From Trebonia sp964581815 (lineage in GTDB: Bacteria; Actinomycetota; Actinomycetes; Streptosporangiales; Streptosporangiaceae), in contig CAZORE010000017.1 in assembly GCA_964581815.1 (NCBI GenBank), positions 1 to 64,000 of the forward strand: DNA of 64,000 nucleotides, in the 5' to 3' direction. This document shows positions 56,579-64,000 of the stretch, one piece after another. Position 1 is the first letter of the stretch; each line of letters begins with the position of its first letter. The notes beneath the pieces were generated by a model. The model was not told the DNA's origin. It saw only the letters and a list, made by a program, of their open reading frames with translations, and did no database searches. The position numbers were made by a program, and so were the translations under genes.

Positions 56579-57541
56579 GTGAGCAGCGCACCCACCGCCG
56601 GCGCGGCGGCGCGGGCGGCCGGCCTGCTGGCCGGGTACGCCGCCGACCGGCTACTCGGCGACCCGCGGCGCTGGCATCCGGTCGCCGGCTTCGGCACCGC
56701 CGCGAACGCGCTGGAAGGGCGCCTGTACGCGGACACCCGGGCGCGCGGTGTGGTCCATGCCGTCATCCTGGCCGGCGGCGCGGCAGCCCTGGGAGTAGTA
56801 GCCGAACGGGCGGCGGGCCGCTCCCCCGTCGCCCGCGCCGCCGTCACGGCCGCCGCGACGTGGCTGGTGCTCGGCGGCCGGTCCCTGGAACGCGAGGCCG
56901 CCGCCGTGCACGCCCGTCTGGCCGACGGCGACCTGCCGGGCGCGCGCAGCCGGCTGACTCACCTGGTCGGGCGGGACACCAGCGGGCTCGGCCCCGGCGA
57001 GATCGCCCGCGCCGTGGTGGAGTCCGTCGCGGAGAACACCTCCGACGCCGTCGTCGCCCCCCTGCTGTGGGGGGCGCTCTGCGGCGTACCCGGACTGCTC
57101 GGCTACCGGGCGGTCAACACCCTCGACGCCATGGTCGGGCACCATAACACGCGCTACGAGCGGTACGGCTGGGCCTCGGCCCGGCTCGATGACCTGCTGA
57201 ACCTTCCCGGCGCGCGGCTGGCCGGCCTGCTGACCATGGCCGCCAGCCCGGCCCGCGCGCCGCAGGCATGGCGGGTCTGGCGGCGCGACGCCGCCGCGCA
57301 CCCAAGCCCGAACGCCGGGGTCGTCGAGGCCGCCTTCGCCGGCGCGCTCGGCGTCCGCCTCGGCGGCACCAACGTGTACTACGGCAATCGCGTGGAGCAC
57401 CGGGCCGTCATGGACGGCGGCCGCCCCGCCGCGCCCCGCGACATCCCCCGGGCCGCCGCCCTGGCCCGCCGCGTCGGCCACGGCGCGGCCATTGCCACTG
57501 CGGCGCTCGCCGCCATCCGAGGCTTTATTCGTTCGAGTTAA
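56579..57541 (+). CDS. cbiB: Adenosylcobinamide-phosphate synthase CbiB/CobD
   Basis: This 320-residue integral membrane enzyme attaches (R)-1-amino-2-propanol phosphate to adenosylcobyric acid in cobalamin synthesis. Conserved stretches are 'AGYAADRLLGDPRRWHPVAGFGTAANALEGRLYADTRARG' (D-x-x-x-G-D-P-x-x-x-x-H-P), 'LVGRDTSGLGPGEIARAVVESVAENTSDAVVAPLLWGALCGVPGLLGYRAVNTLDAMVGHHNTRYERYGWASARLDDLLNLPGARL', and 'HPSPNAGVVEAAFAGALGVRLGGTNVYYG'. GTG at 56579 has GGGAG 4 nt upstream. cobQ, the preceding pathway step, lies 1.2 kb further on, on the opposite strand, beyond a toxin-antitoxin pair. Confidence 0.96.
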   Translation: MSSAPTAGAAARAAGLLAGYAADRLLGDPRRWHPVAGFGTAANALEGRLYADTRARGVVHAVILAGGAAALGVVAERAAGRSPVARAAVTAAATWLVLGGRSLEREAAAVHARLADGDLPGARSRLTHLVGRDTSGLGPGEIARAVVESVAENTSDAVVAPLLWGALCGVPGLLGYRAVNTLDAMVGHHNTRYERYGWASARLDDLLNLPGARLAGLLTMAASPARAPQAWRVWRRDAAAHPSPNAGVVEAAFAGALGVRLGGTNVYYGNRVEHRAVMDGGRPAAPRDIPRAAALARRVGHGAAIATAALAAIRGFIRSS

Positions 57542-57866
57542 ATATCTGCTTGAAATCACCGGAAGATGTGCCGCAAACAATTGCCATCCGGAACAGGGGT
57601 AGTGGGTGCCCTACGGGCTAAGCATTTGCGCTACGCACGCAATCTATTACCATCGTCCCATGGGGAATTGATTTTCCATGAGCGACATCGATTGTCGGCG
57701 ACGGGTGCTATGGTTCGGGTGCTCCCAAGGAATCGGCGCCGAGTTACTTGCGAAGGAATTCAAACGGCTCGGTCGAAAGGTGATGATCACCATGGCCCCG
57801 GCTTTGGCCTTGAAGTTGACTGAGCCGTCCACGACCTGTACCACACAAGCGTGGTACACTTCGGAC
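57542..57866. other. Locally AT-richer gap before toxin-antitoxin pair
   Basis: These 325 bp carry no supported gene and are clearly less GC-rich than the surroundings. The right end holds TTGACT (57816-57821) as a candidate -35 element, with TACCAC at 17-bp spacing as a weak -10, overlapped by the palindrome at 57837-57858. Together these look like an autoregulated toxin-antitoxin promoter. Confidence 0.5.
57837..57858. promoter_or_regulatory. Toxin-antitoxin operator
   Basis: TGTACCAC and GTGGTACA form a perfect 8-bp inverted repeat with a 6-bp spacer (ACAAGC), 9 bp upstream of the antitoxin ATG. Antitoxin-toxin complexes usually bind such palindromes over their own promoter. Confidence 0.65.
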
Positions 57867-58280
57867 ATGGATGCCATGCAGGCAGTCGACCGGATCAACG
57901 AACTGCTCGAGAGTGACATGGGGCAGACATCCAACACATCGATGCGCATTCCTACGGCGCTGCGGGACGCCGCGGCGATCGCCGTCCGCGAGCTCGGCGC
58001 GGCATCATCCACCACGGCGCTGACGGCTGCCGCGCTCAGGGCGAGACTCGAGGCGGCCGTCATGCAAGCCGTTCTCGACGATCACATCAGGCAGTACCCG
58101 GAGGCGCGGCCGAGCCTCGGCGATCTCGCGGTCGCGGCGGCCGAACTCGACGGTCATCCATTGGCGGGCGAGCCGGAGCGGATACGGCAAGCGGCGCTTG
58201 AAATCGAGGCGCGGCACCCCGACGCCGAGCCCGAGGACGTCCTCCTGTGGGCCGAGGCACGAGCCATCCCCACGTCATGA
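57867..58280 (+). CDS. Antitoxin of PIN-domain toxin
   Basis: This 137-residue protein has a ribbon-helix-helix-like N-terminal part ('SNTSMRIPTALRDAAAIAVRELGAASSTTALTAAALRARLEAAVMQAVLDDHIRQYPEARPSL'), beginning about aa 20 with the S-M-R-I-P strand typical of RHH antitoxins. The acidic C-terminal tail ('PERIRQAALEIEARHPDAEPEDVLLWAEARAIPTS') probably wraps the toxin. Its stop overlaps the toxin ATG by 4 bp (ATGA). The family is VapB-like, but it is longer than usual. Starts further upstream in the same frame lie in the regulatory region and are not used. Confidence 0.8.
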   Translation: MDAMQAVDRINELLESDMGQTSNTSMRIPTALRDAAAIAVRELGAASSTTALTAAALRARLEAAVMQAVLDDHIRQYPEARPSLGDLAVAAAELDGHPLAGEPERIRQAALEIEARHPDAEPEDVLLWAEARAIPTS

Positions 58281-58690
58281 GTCACCTTGTCGTGCTGGAC
58301 AACGAGGCGGTCCAGGCGCTATCGGATCCCGCCCATAAGAAGCATGTCCATGTCTTCAGCCACATCCGGACGGTAGCGGGCCGCAAGGGCCGGGACCTGC
58401 CGGTAACGGTGGTGGTGCCGACCGCGGTTCGCGTTGAGGCGGGCTGGAACCGCACCATTCCCGCCTGGGCTTTCCTTAACCGGCTGCCAATCGGCGACAT
58501 CACGCTCGACGGCTCGAGTGCGAACATCGCGGCGGACATCCGTCAGGATGCGCGCGTTTCCGTCGCTGACGCGCATATCGGAGCCGTGATTCACGCAACC
58601 ACGGCTGCGAAGGTCACGGTCATTACGAGTGATCCCGGGGATATAAGGCGAGTGGCCGCCGACAGGGAAGTTAACGTCGTCATCATCTGA
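58277..58690 (+). CDS. PIN-domain toxin (VapC-like ribonuclease)
   Basis: This 137-residue protein of the PIN nuclease fold has the N-terminal Asp in 'LVVLDNEAVQAL', Glu in 'VVPTAVRVEAGW', Asp in 'VSVADAHIGAVI' and a C-terminal acidic residue in 'VTVITSDPGDIRRVA'. These four acidic positions make the Mg-dependent active site. Expected activity is cleavage of tRNA or rRNA when the antitoxin is degraded. It is co-translated with the antitoxin (overlap ATGA) and followed by a hairpin. The pair separates cbiB from cobQ and looks acquired. Confidence 0.9.
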   Translation: MSHLVVLDNEAVQALSDPAHKKHVHVFSHIRTVAGRKGRDLPVTVVVPTAVRVEAGWNRTIPAWAFLNRLPIGDITLDGSSANIAADIRQDARVSVADAHIGAVIHATTAAKVTVITSDPGDIRRVAADREVNVVII

Positions 58691-58709
58691 TTCAGGCCTT
58701 GGCCGCCCC

Positions 58710-58722
58710 GGGGCAAAGCCCC
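58710..58722 (+). terminator. Hairpin after toxin gene
   Basis: GGGGC and GCCCC form a 5-bp stem with AAA loop, followed by CCGTTTGCC, 19 bp after the toxin stop and 10 bp before the cobQ stop. It could terminate both convergent units. Confidence 0.5.
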
Positions 58723-58731
58723 CCGTTTGCC

Positions 58732-60213
58732 TTACGATCCAGTTCCCGGTGGAAGAGCCGGCAGCCCCGCCAGCGCGCCCGTCCGGGCGAGGCCGAGCAG
58801 CGCCTCGACGTCCAGGTGCCGCTCGACGAGGTCGCCGAGCAGGTCAAGCCGGCGCTCGCGGGCGGCGGCGAAGCTGACCCCGGAGGGCCGGCGGCCGAGC
58901 GCGGCGGCGAGGAAGGCGCCGCGCAGCTCGTCTCCCTCAAGGCAGCCGTGCCACATCGTGCCGAAGACGTTGCCCGTGCGGGCGCCGCCGGGGAACTCCC
59001 CGGCCCCGCCGCCGACGGTGACGCGGCCGTGGTGGATCTCGTAGCCGGCCGCCGGCCCGCCGAAGGCGGTGCCCGACGGGAGTCCCAGGGTCTTGACTGA
59101 AGTGAAGTCAGTGCGGACGTCGAGCAGCCCAAGGCCCTCGACTACGGCACCCGCCTCCGCCTCGACGCCGTGCGGGTCGGCGATGACCGTCCCTAGCATC
59201 TGGAAGCCGCCGCAGATCCCAAGCAGCGGTCGCCCGCGGCGCGCGTGCGCGGTGATGACACGGTCCAGGCCGCGGGCGCGCAGCCAGTCCAGGTCGCCGA
59301 TCGTGGACCTGGTGCCCGGCAGCACGATGAGGTCCGCGTCGGCGAGGTCGCGCGGGCCGGAGGCGAACACCACGTCCAGGTCGGGTTCGAGCCCGAGCGC
59401 GTCGACGTCGGTGAAGTTGCTGATCCGCGGCAGGCGCACCACGGCGACCCGGAACGCCGCGGCACCGCGCGAGCGGCGGCCCTCCAGGTCAAGGGCGTCC
59501 TCGGAATCGAGCCACAGGCGGGAGTCCCAGGGCAGGACTCCATACACCCGCCGGCCGGTCAGCTTCTGCAGCGTGTCAAGGCCGGGAGACAGCAGCGCGG
59601 GGTCGCCGCGGAACTTGTTCACGATGAAGCCGGCGATCAGCGCCTGGTCGGCCGGCTCGAGCAGCGCCACGGTGCCGTACATCGCCGCGAATACGCCGCC
59701 CCGGTCGATGTCACCGACGACCACCGCCGGCAGGCCCGCGTGCCGGGCCAGGCCCATGTTCACGTAGTCACCGGACCGCAGGTTGATCTCGGCCGGGCTG
59801 CCCGCGCCCTCGGCGACGATGACGTCGAACCGCGCGGCAAGGTCGTCGAACGCCGCGTGCGCCGCGACGGCAAGGTGACGGCGCCCGGCCGTCCAGTCGG
59901 CGGACGAGACGTCACCGACGGGCTGGCCCATGAGGACCACGTGGCTGCGCCGGTCGGTGCCCGGCTTGAGCAGCACCGGGTTCATCGCGGGCTCGGGATC
60001 GGCGCGGGCGGCGAGTGCCTGCACCCACTGGGCGCGGCCGATCTCGGCCATCCGCCCGTCCGGGCCCGGGCAGACCATCGAGTTGTTCGACATGTTCTGC
60101 GCCTTGTACGGCGCCACCCGCACGCCGCGGCGCGCGAACGCCCGGCATAGCGCGGTTGTGACCACGCTCTTGCCCGCGTCCGAGGTGGTGCCCGCCACCA
60201 GCAGCCCGCTCAT
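58732..60213 (-). CDS. cobQ: Cobyric acid synthase
   Basis: This enzyme amidates four carboxyl side chains of adenosylcobyrinic a,c-diamide with glutamine and ATP, giving adenosylcobyric acid, the substrate for CbiB. The 493-residue protein has the ATP-binding P-loop-like domain 'LLVAGTTSDAGKSVVTTALCRAFARRGVRVAPYKAQNMSNNSMV', 'LKPGTDRRSHVVLMGQP', 'VIVAEGAGSPAEINLRSGDYVNMGLA' and 'VVGDIDRGGVFAAMYGT'. The C-terminal glutamine amidotransferase domain has Cys in 'LLGICGGFQMLG' and His in 'GYEIHHGRV'. The length fits the family. It converges with the toxin gene. Confidence 0.97.
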   Translation of the reverse strand: MSGLLVAGTTSDAGKSVVTTALCRAFARRGVRVAPYKAQNMSNNSMVCPGPDGRMAEIGRAQWVQALAARADPEPAMNPVLLKPGTDRRSHVVLMGQPVGDVSSADWTAGRRHLAVAAHAAFDDLAARFDVIVAEGAGSPAEINLRSGDYVNMGLARHAGLPAVVVGDIDRGGVFAAMYGTVALLEPADQALIAGFIVNKFRGDPALLSPGLDTLQKLTGRRVYGVLPWDSRLWLDSEDALDLEGRRSRGAAAFRVAVVRLPRISNFTDVDALGLEPDLDVVFASGPRDLADADLIVLPGTRSTIGDLDWLRARGLDRVITAHARRGRPLLGICGGFQMLGTVIADPHGVEAEAGAVVEGLGLLDVRTDFTSVKTLGLPSGTAFGGPAAGYEIHHGRVTVGGGAGEFPGGARTGNVFGTMWHGCLEGDELRGAFLAAALGRRPSGVSFAAARERRLDLLGDLVERHLDVEALLGLARTGALAGLPALPPGTGS

Positions 60214-60270
60214 CGCGCCGCCATCATCTCATGCGCCGGCCGGCCAGCTGGGGCGGGCGCTCTGCGCTCG

Positions 60271-62637
60271 TCAGGTGCTTCTTGAGAGCCGGGCGAGGGA
60301 CAGCACGAAGATCGACGAGAGCAGCCAGCCAAGTACCGTGCCGAGGTTGAGCCACCAGAGCATCAGCTGGCCGTAGCGGACGTGCGGGTCCGGGTACCAC
60401 GTGACGCGCTGGTCCAGGGAGATCAGCGGGACCACGGTGTCGATGGCGTACAGCACGGGGCTGAAGCAGCGTACCTGGCCGTCGCCGCAGGGGTCCGTGG
60501 CCGGCGCCCCGCGCGACGGCGTGCCCTGGGGGCCTGCCGCAGCCTGCGCCGTCAGCGGCCCCGCGGTGGTGTACACCTGGCCGTTGCCGTTGTTGGCGCG
60601 CAGTGTTGCCTGGGCCGGGGGCAGCGTCAGGGTGACGGCCGTCAGGATGAGCAGGCCGGCCAGCATCCACAGCACCCGCTCCGGCCGGTACCCGTAACCG
60701 ATGACCGAGTAGGCCGCGTAGAGCGCGCGCCGCGGCCACCGCGCGGCCGGCCCGCTGACCTGACGAGCGTGCCTGCGGCGTGCGATGAGGATCTGCTCGG
60801 CTTCCCTGGTGTACCCGTGCTGCCTGAAGACCTTGGCTGCCTGCTCGTACGGCCCGGAGTCGAAGGGCGTCTGACGGCGCAGCCACCGGATGCGCGCGAC
60901 CTGGTCCCAGGCCGTGCCCGGCGGGGCACCCTGCGGGCGTTCCAGGCGCTCGTAGGTCATGCCCGCGATCGTGAAGCGTTCCGGCCAGGTCGCCGGGTCG
61001 TCGGCGAGCGAGCTTGTCGTCAGGTCGGTGAAGTCGACGCTCGGCGAGACCGCCGTCCAGCCCAGGTCAACGCTGCCGCGCACCTGAGCGGCGATCGCCT
61101 CGATTGCGTGCCCGGCCTCATTGAATGCAGAGGGACGCGGGCAGTCGAAGGCCCCGCCGGTGACGTGCAGGCGGCCCTCGATGGTGGCCCGGTTCAGCGC
61201 GACGAGCCCGGTGGCGGTGAAGCCGTCGATCAGCCGGACCGGGCCGTTGACCACCGCCTGGCTGAAGCGCAGCGCGTATCCGTCGGCGTTGTCGAGCCGC
61301 GCTCGCCTGGCGATCAGGCTGCCCAGCCTTGCTCCGGCGAACGAGATGGCGCCTCCCTCGGCCCGCAGGTCGTCCAGGTAGACGTTGCCCTCGACGGTGA
61401 TGCCGCTCGCGCTGATCAGCGCCTCGTCCTCCGGCTTTGTCAGGCGACCGTGCAGCGCAAGGGTGCCGTGGCTGACCGCGCCGGCCAGCCGCACAGTGCC
61501 CTCGATGTCCGCGTCCTTGTCGAGTCGGAGGAAGGCGCGGATCTCGGCGTTGGTCAGGTCAAGCGCGGTTCGGCCCGGTGCGCGCAGCACGCAGCCCGCG
61601 CCGATGGTGAAGCGGCTCACGTCGGACATCGACATGTCGATACTGCCGGACACTACGGAGCGTCCCTCGATGGTGAGCTCGGCACCGACCGACAGCCGGG
61701 GCGCGCTGATCGCCGCGCCCCGGCTCGTAGCGGCCTCGTGGACGCTGCCGGCCACCTGGTCGGGACGAACTTCGATCGTGGCGTTGTGGACGAGGAACCG
61801 TCCCGAGATACGAGTGCTCGCCATGTCCAGGCGGCCACGGATCAACGGCCGGTGCCCGGCACGGTCTTCGGTCAAGAAGACACTGCCCTCGATGGTGGCG
61901 TCCTCTGTGTCCAGCGCCGTCTCTTCTGGTGACTCGATGTGCGCGCTCGTCAGGTCAAGCGATCCGCCGAGTCGGGCACCCGTCAGCCTGACCTCGCCGG
62001 CCGCGTGGAACCCGTGGATCAGCCGGACGGCGCCGCCGACGCGGATCCGGTCTGCCTGGATCGCAAGGCCGCCCTGGCCGTCGACGATGGTGCCGACGCA
62101 GAGCAGGCGGCCGCCGATCTCCGACTCGCACAGCCAGACCGCCGTCGTGTGCGACGTGCTCGCACTAGTCCGGTGCGCGCCGGCCACCCGCGAACGTGAC
62201 AGGTCAAGGTCGCGGCGCAGCCGTAGCCCGTTGCCGAGCAGTCCGGGGAGCAGGCAGTCGGTAAGCGCCAGCTCGAAGAGGTCGGCGCCCTCCACCGTGG
62301 GTGCGGACTCGAACTCGCACCCCTCGAAGCGGAGCGGGAACGGGACCGTCAGGCCGGCGAGGTCGAGGCGGCCGGTGATCACCGCGTTGCCCAGCCGCAG
62401 GCCGCGCGGGTCGACCTGGTCCTTCAGCTCGTGGCAGCAGCGGCGCAGCAGCGCCGCCTGGATGGTGCGTTTCAGGCCGGCTTCGCCGCCGTCGGTAGCC
62501 TGGCCCCCGTCGATGGGCTGGCCGCTGCGCAGCGCGCCGAGCAGTTCGGCCTCGTCGATCTCCGCGTCACCGGGAGCGGCGGGACTCACGCGGCGACCGC
62601 GGTTGCGACGGAGGCCATGTCCTGGATCATCAGCCAC
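60271..62637 (-). CDS. Beta-helix repeat membrane protein, unknown function
   Basis: The 788-residue protein is unusual. Residues 40-520 form many repeats of about 20 residues with the pattern hydrophobic-x-G-x-L-x-L-x-x-A-x-I-x-G ('LRLGNAVITGRLDLAGLTVP', 'GEVRLTGARLGGSLDLTSAH', 'ALDTEDATIEGSVFLTE', 'TVRLAGAVSHGTLALHG'). This is consistent with a right-handed beta-helix (pentapeptide or bactofilin-like). A helical segment follows ('DQVARIRWLRRQTPFDSGPYEQAAKVFRQHGYTREAEQILIARRRHAR'), and two or three C-terminal membrane helices ('VLWMLAGLLILTAVTLTL', 'LMLWWLNLGTVLGWLLSSIFVLSLARL') anchor it. Similar proteins in Streptomyces are often labelled membrane oxidoreductase without evidence. Start GTG 62637 is uncertain. 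Confidence 0.75.
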   Translation of the reverse strand: MADDPGHGLRRNRGRRVSPAAPGDAEIDEAELLGALRSGQPIDGGQATDGGEAGLKRTIQAALLRRCCHELKDQVDPRGLRLGNAVITGRLDLAGLTVPFPLRFEGCEFESAPTVEGADLFELALTDCLLPGLLGNGLRLRRDLDLSRSRVAGAHRTSASTSHTTAVWLCESEIGGRLLCVGTIVDGQGGLAIQADRIRVGGAVRLIHGFHAAGEVRLTGARLGGSLDLTSAHIESPEETALDTEDATIEGSVFLTEDRAGHRPLIRGRLDMASTRISGRFLVHNATIEVRPDQVAGSVHEAATSRGAAISAPRLSVGAELTIEGRSVVSGSIDMSMSDVSRFTIGAGCVLRAPGRTALDLTNAEIRAFLRLDKDADIEGTVRLAGAVSHGTLALHGRLTKPEDEALISASGITVEGNVYLDDLRAEGGAISFAGARLGSLIARRARLDNADGYALRFSQAVVNGPVRLIDGFTATGLVALNRATIEGRLHVTGGAFDCPRPSAFNEAGHAIEAIAAQVRGSVDLGWTAVSPSVDFTDLTTSSLADDPATWPERFTIAGMTYERLERPQGAPPGTAWDQVARIRWLRRQTPFDSGPYEQAAKVFRQHGYTREAEQILIARRRHARQVSGPAARWPRRALYAAYSVIGYGYRPERVLWMLAGLLILTAVTLTLPPAQATLRANNGNGQVYTTAGPLTAQAAAGPQGTPSRGAPATDPCGDGQVRCFSPVLYAIDTVVPLISLDQRVTWYPDPHVRYGQLMLWWLNLGTVLGWLLSSIFVLSLARLSRST

Positions 62638-62756
62638 GCTCTTGACGAGTAAATGGGTGTACGCCCGGCCGGCGCACGATGTCCGCCGTGTGCGCTGGGT
62701 TCCACGTTAAGCGGTCAGACGGAGCACGCACCCGTTCGGGAGCATTTTGATTGTCT

Positions 62757-64000
62757 TCAGTATGAGCGGATCGTGCCGGGCTGCGGGCCTTGCGGTGCGT
62801 GGCGCCTGGCCACGTCCTCGCGGAGGGTGAAGCCGAGCCCGGGGCCGCGCGGCGGCAGCAGGTAGCCGTCTTGCCAGTCGAACCGTTCCTCGGTGAACTG
62901 GGCGTGCACCCCGTCGAAGCGCTCGACCGCCTCCATGATGAGGAAGTTGGGGCTGCACAGCGACAGGTGCAGCGCGGCGGCGGCGATGAGCGGGCCGCCG
63001 TAGACGTGCGGTGCGACCTGCACGTAGTGCGCCTCGGCCATGCTCGCGATCTTCTTCGCCTCGCCGATGCCGCCGACCTGGCCGACATCGAAGTTGAAGA
63101 TCGCCGCGGCGCGGTGCTCAAGCAGCCGGGCGAAGTCGAACTTGGTGGTCAGCCGCTCGCCGGTAGCGACGGGGATGGTGGTGCGGCGGGCGACTTCGGC
63201 CAGGGCCGCCATGTTCTCCGGCGGGCAGGGCTCCTCGTACCAGAGCGGGTCGAACTTCTCCAGCCGCTTGGCGATGCGCAGCGCGCCCGCCGCGGTCATC
63301 TGGCCGTGCGTGCCGATGATGATGTCGCAGGCGGTTCCCACCTCGTCGCGGATGGCGCCGATGACCCGCTCGGCGGTGTCGGCGGCCTGCAGGGAGAACT
63401 GCAGCGGCACGTTCTGGCCGAGGCTCTGGTCGTGGGTCAGGACCAGCGAGAACGGGTCGACCTTGATCGCGGTGAAGCCCTGGTCCAGGTAGTGCCTGGC
63501 CCGGGCGGCGGCGTGCGCCGGGTTGAGCCATACGTCGCGGCTGAGCGGCCCGTGGTCAGACGTACGGCCCGCGTTGCCGCCAGGGCCGGCCGGGTCATCG
63601 TAGATGTAGGTGTACGTGCGGACCCGGTCCCGCATCGCGCCGCCGAGCAGCTTGTAGACCGGCTGGCCGCAGTCCTTGCCGATGATGTCCCAGCAGGCCA
63701 TCTCGATCGCGCTGAGGATGCCGAGCTTGGTCAGCTCCGGGTAGTGGCTGTAGCCGGCCCGGCCGTACACCTTGTCGAAGAGCATCTCGGTGTCGTACGG
63801 GTCGTGGCCGATGACAGCCTGCTCGATGACGTCGGCCATCATGGCGGCGAGCACGGGGAGCCGGAAGCCCACCCCGAGCAGCATCATCTCGCCGTAGCCG
63901 CGCGTCCCCTCGTCGGTGTCCAGCCGAACGAAGAGCCAGCTGCGCCCGCCGCGGAACGGCGGCGGGCAGACGACGGGAAACACCTCGAAGCCGGTGACCT
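62757..64000 (-). CDS. Enolase-superfamily dehydratase (mandelate racemase type), partial
   Basis: The gene enters from beyond the right end of the window, so the N-terminus is missing; the first codons seen read 'VTGFEVFPVVCPPPFRGGRSWLFVRLDTDEG'. The capping domain contains 'GYGEMMLLGVG', and the barrel follows with 'LDQGFTAIKVDPF' (Lys), 'IIIGTHGQMTAAGALRIAKRLEKFDPLWYEEPCPPENM' (metal-binding E-E-P), 'IPVATGERLTT' (Glu) and 'VAPHVYGGP' (His). These features match MR-type acid-sugar dehydratases. The first metal-ligand loop reads G-T-H where classical members have D-x-H; I recall this variant in a subgroup of the family. Substrate unknown, possibly a sugar acid. Confidence 0.9.
   Translation of the reverse strand, partial: VTGFEVFPVVCPPPFRGGRSWLFVRLDTDEGTRGYGEMMLLGVGFRLPVLAAMMADVIEQAVIGHDPYDTEMLFDKVYGRAGYSHYPELTKLGILSAIEMACWDIIGKDCGQPVYKLLGGAMRDRVRTYTYIYDDPAGPGGNAGRTSDHGPLSRDVWLNPAHAAARARHYLDQGFTAIKVDPFSLVLTHDQSLGQNVPLQFSLQAADTAERVIGAIRDEVGTACDIIIGTHGQMTAAGALRIAKRLEKFDPLWYEEPCPPENMAALAEVARRTTIPVATGERLTTKFDFARLLEHRAAAIFNFDVGQVGGIGEAKKIASMAEAHYVQVAPHVYGGPLIAAAALHLSLCSPNFLIMEAVERFDGVHAQFTEERFDWQDGYLLPPRGPGLGFTLREDVARRHAPQGPQPGTIRSY

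Noticed and set aside
57678..57866. Upstream extension of the antitoxin gene
   Set aside because: The 63 extra residues match nothing, have no ribosome site and overlap the promoter and operator; ATG 57867 fits better.

Overview
The window is very GC-rich DNA with GTG/ATG starts, purine-rich ribosome binding sites and dense, often overlapping genes. GAF-ANTAR regulators, ECF sigma factors with beta-propeller partners, many LysR/TetR/GntR/MarR regulators and a mycobacteria-like glpD/FAD-oxidase/lipid-kinase block all point to a soil actinomycete, probably Streptosporangiaceae-like. I cannot name the species. Positions 18828-18927 are an assembly gap (100 N) inside a 24-bp tandem repeat. No rRNA, tRNA, CRISPR array or transposase was seen.

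Layout. 0-9.8 kb: small regulator/enzyme pairs (GNAT, NTF2-like/LysR, two coupled GAF-ANTAR proteins, a membrane protein, EamA exporter/LysR, methyltransferase/TetR, DUF3052, aldo-keto reductase). 9.8-16.3 kb: a tyrosine-recombinase-like gene faces rightward genes (MarR, CDF metal exporter, S33 peptidase, histidine ammonia-lyase). The gaps between them carry six copies of a 16-bp motif, GCTTCTTGCTGTTATC or close variants. Five copies share one orientation; the sixth is inverted beside the recombinase-like gene. This is the most unusual structure in the window. 16.3-28.6 kb: a GH3 glycosidase, a flavin-dependent ACAD-fold enzyme, a three-gene signalling operon (REC-PP2C phosphatase, CHASE3 histidine kinase, stand-alone receiver), urocanate hydratase, a secreted clan-A glycosidase and an M20 hydrolase.

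28.7-32.9 kb: a probable aromatic meta-cleavage operon (flavin monooxygenase, FAH hydrolase, extradiol dioxygenase) faces its likely GntR repressor across paired palindromic operators. 33-39.3 kb: SDRs, two exported propeller lipoproteins, and an operon of FAD hydroxylase, acetamidase/formamidase and SDR. 39.4-43.5 kb: DagK-type lipid kinase, alkyl-DHAP-synthase-like FAD oxidase and divergent glycerol-3-phosphate dehydrogenase. 43.5-51.7 kb: LUD protein, SigJ-type sigma factor, flavoprotein, MFS exporter, secreted protein, and an ECF sigma factor overlapping a membrane propeller protein.

51.7-57.5 kb: a gene-poor gap with a perfect 42-bp palindrome, then a TetR/tautomerase pair with two operators, an MFS transporter, an NTF2-flavin monooxygenase fusion and CbiB. 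57.5-64 kb: a PIN-domain toxin-antitoxin pair in a locally AT-richer stretch lies between cobalamin genes cbiB and cobQ; then a beta-helix membrane protein and an enolase-superfamily dehydratase cut by the window end.

Overall the region looks like accessory catabolic and regulatory chromosome. Histidine breakdown is represented by hutH and hutU, about 8 kb apart, and cobalamin synthesis by cbiB and cobQ.
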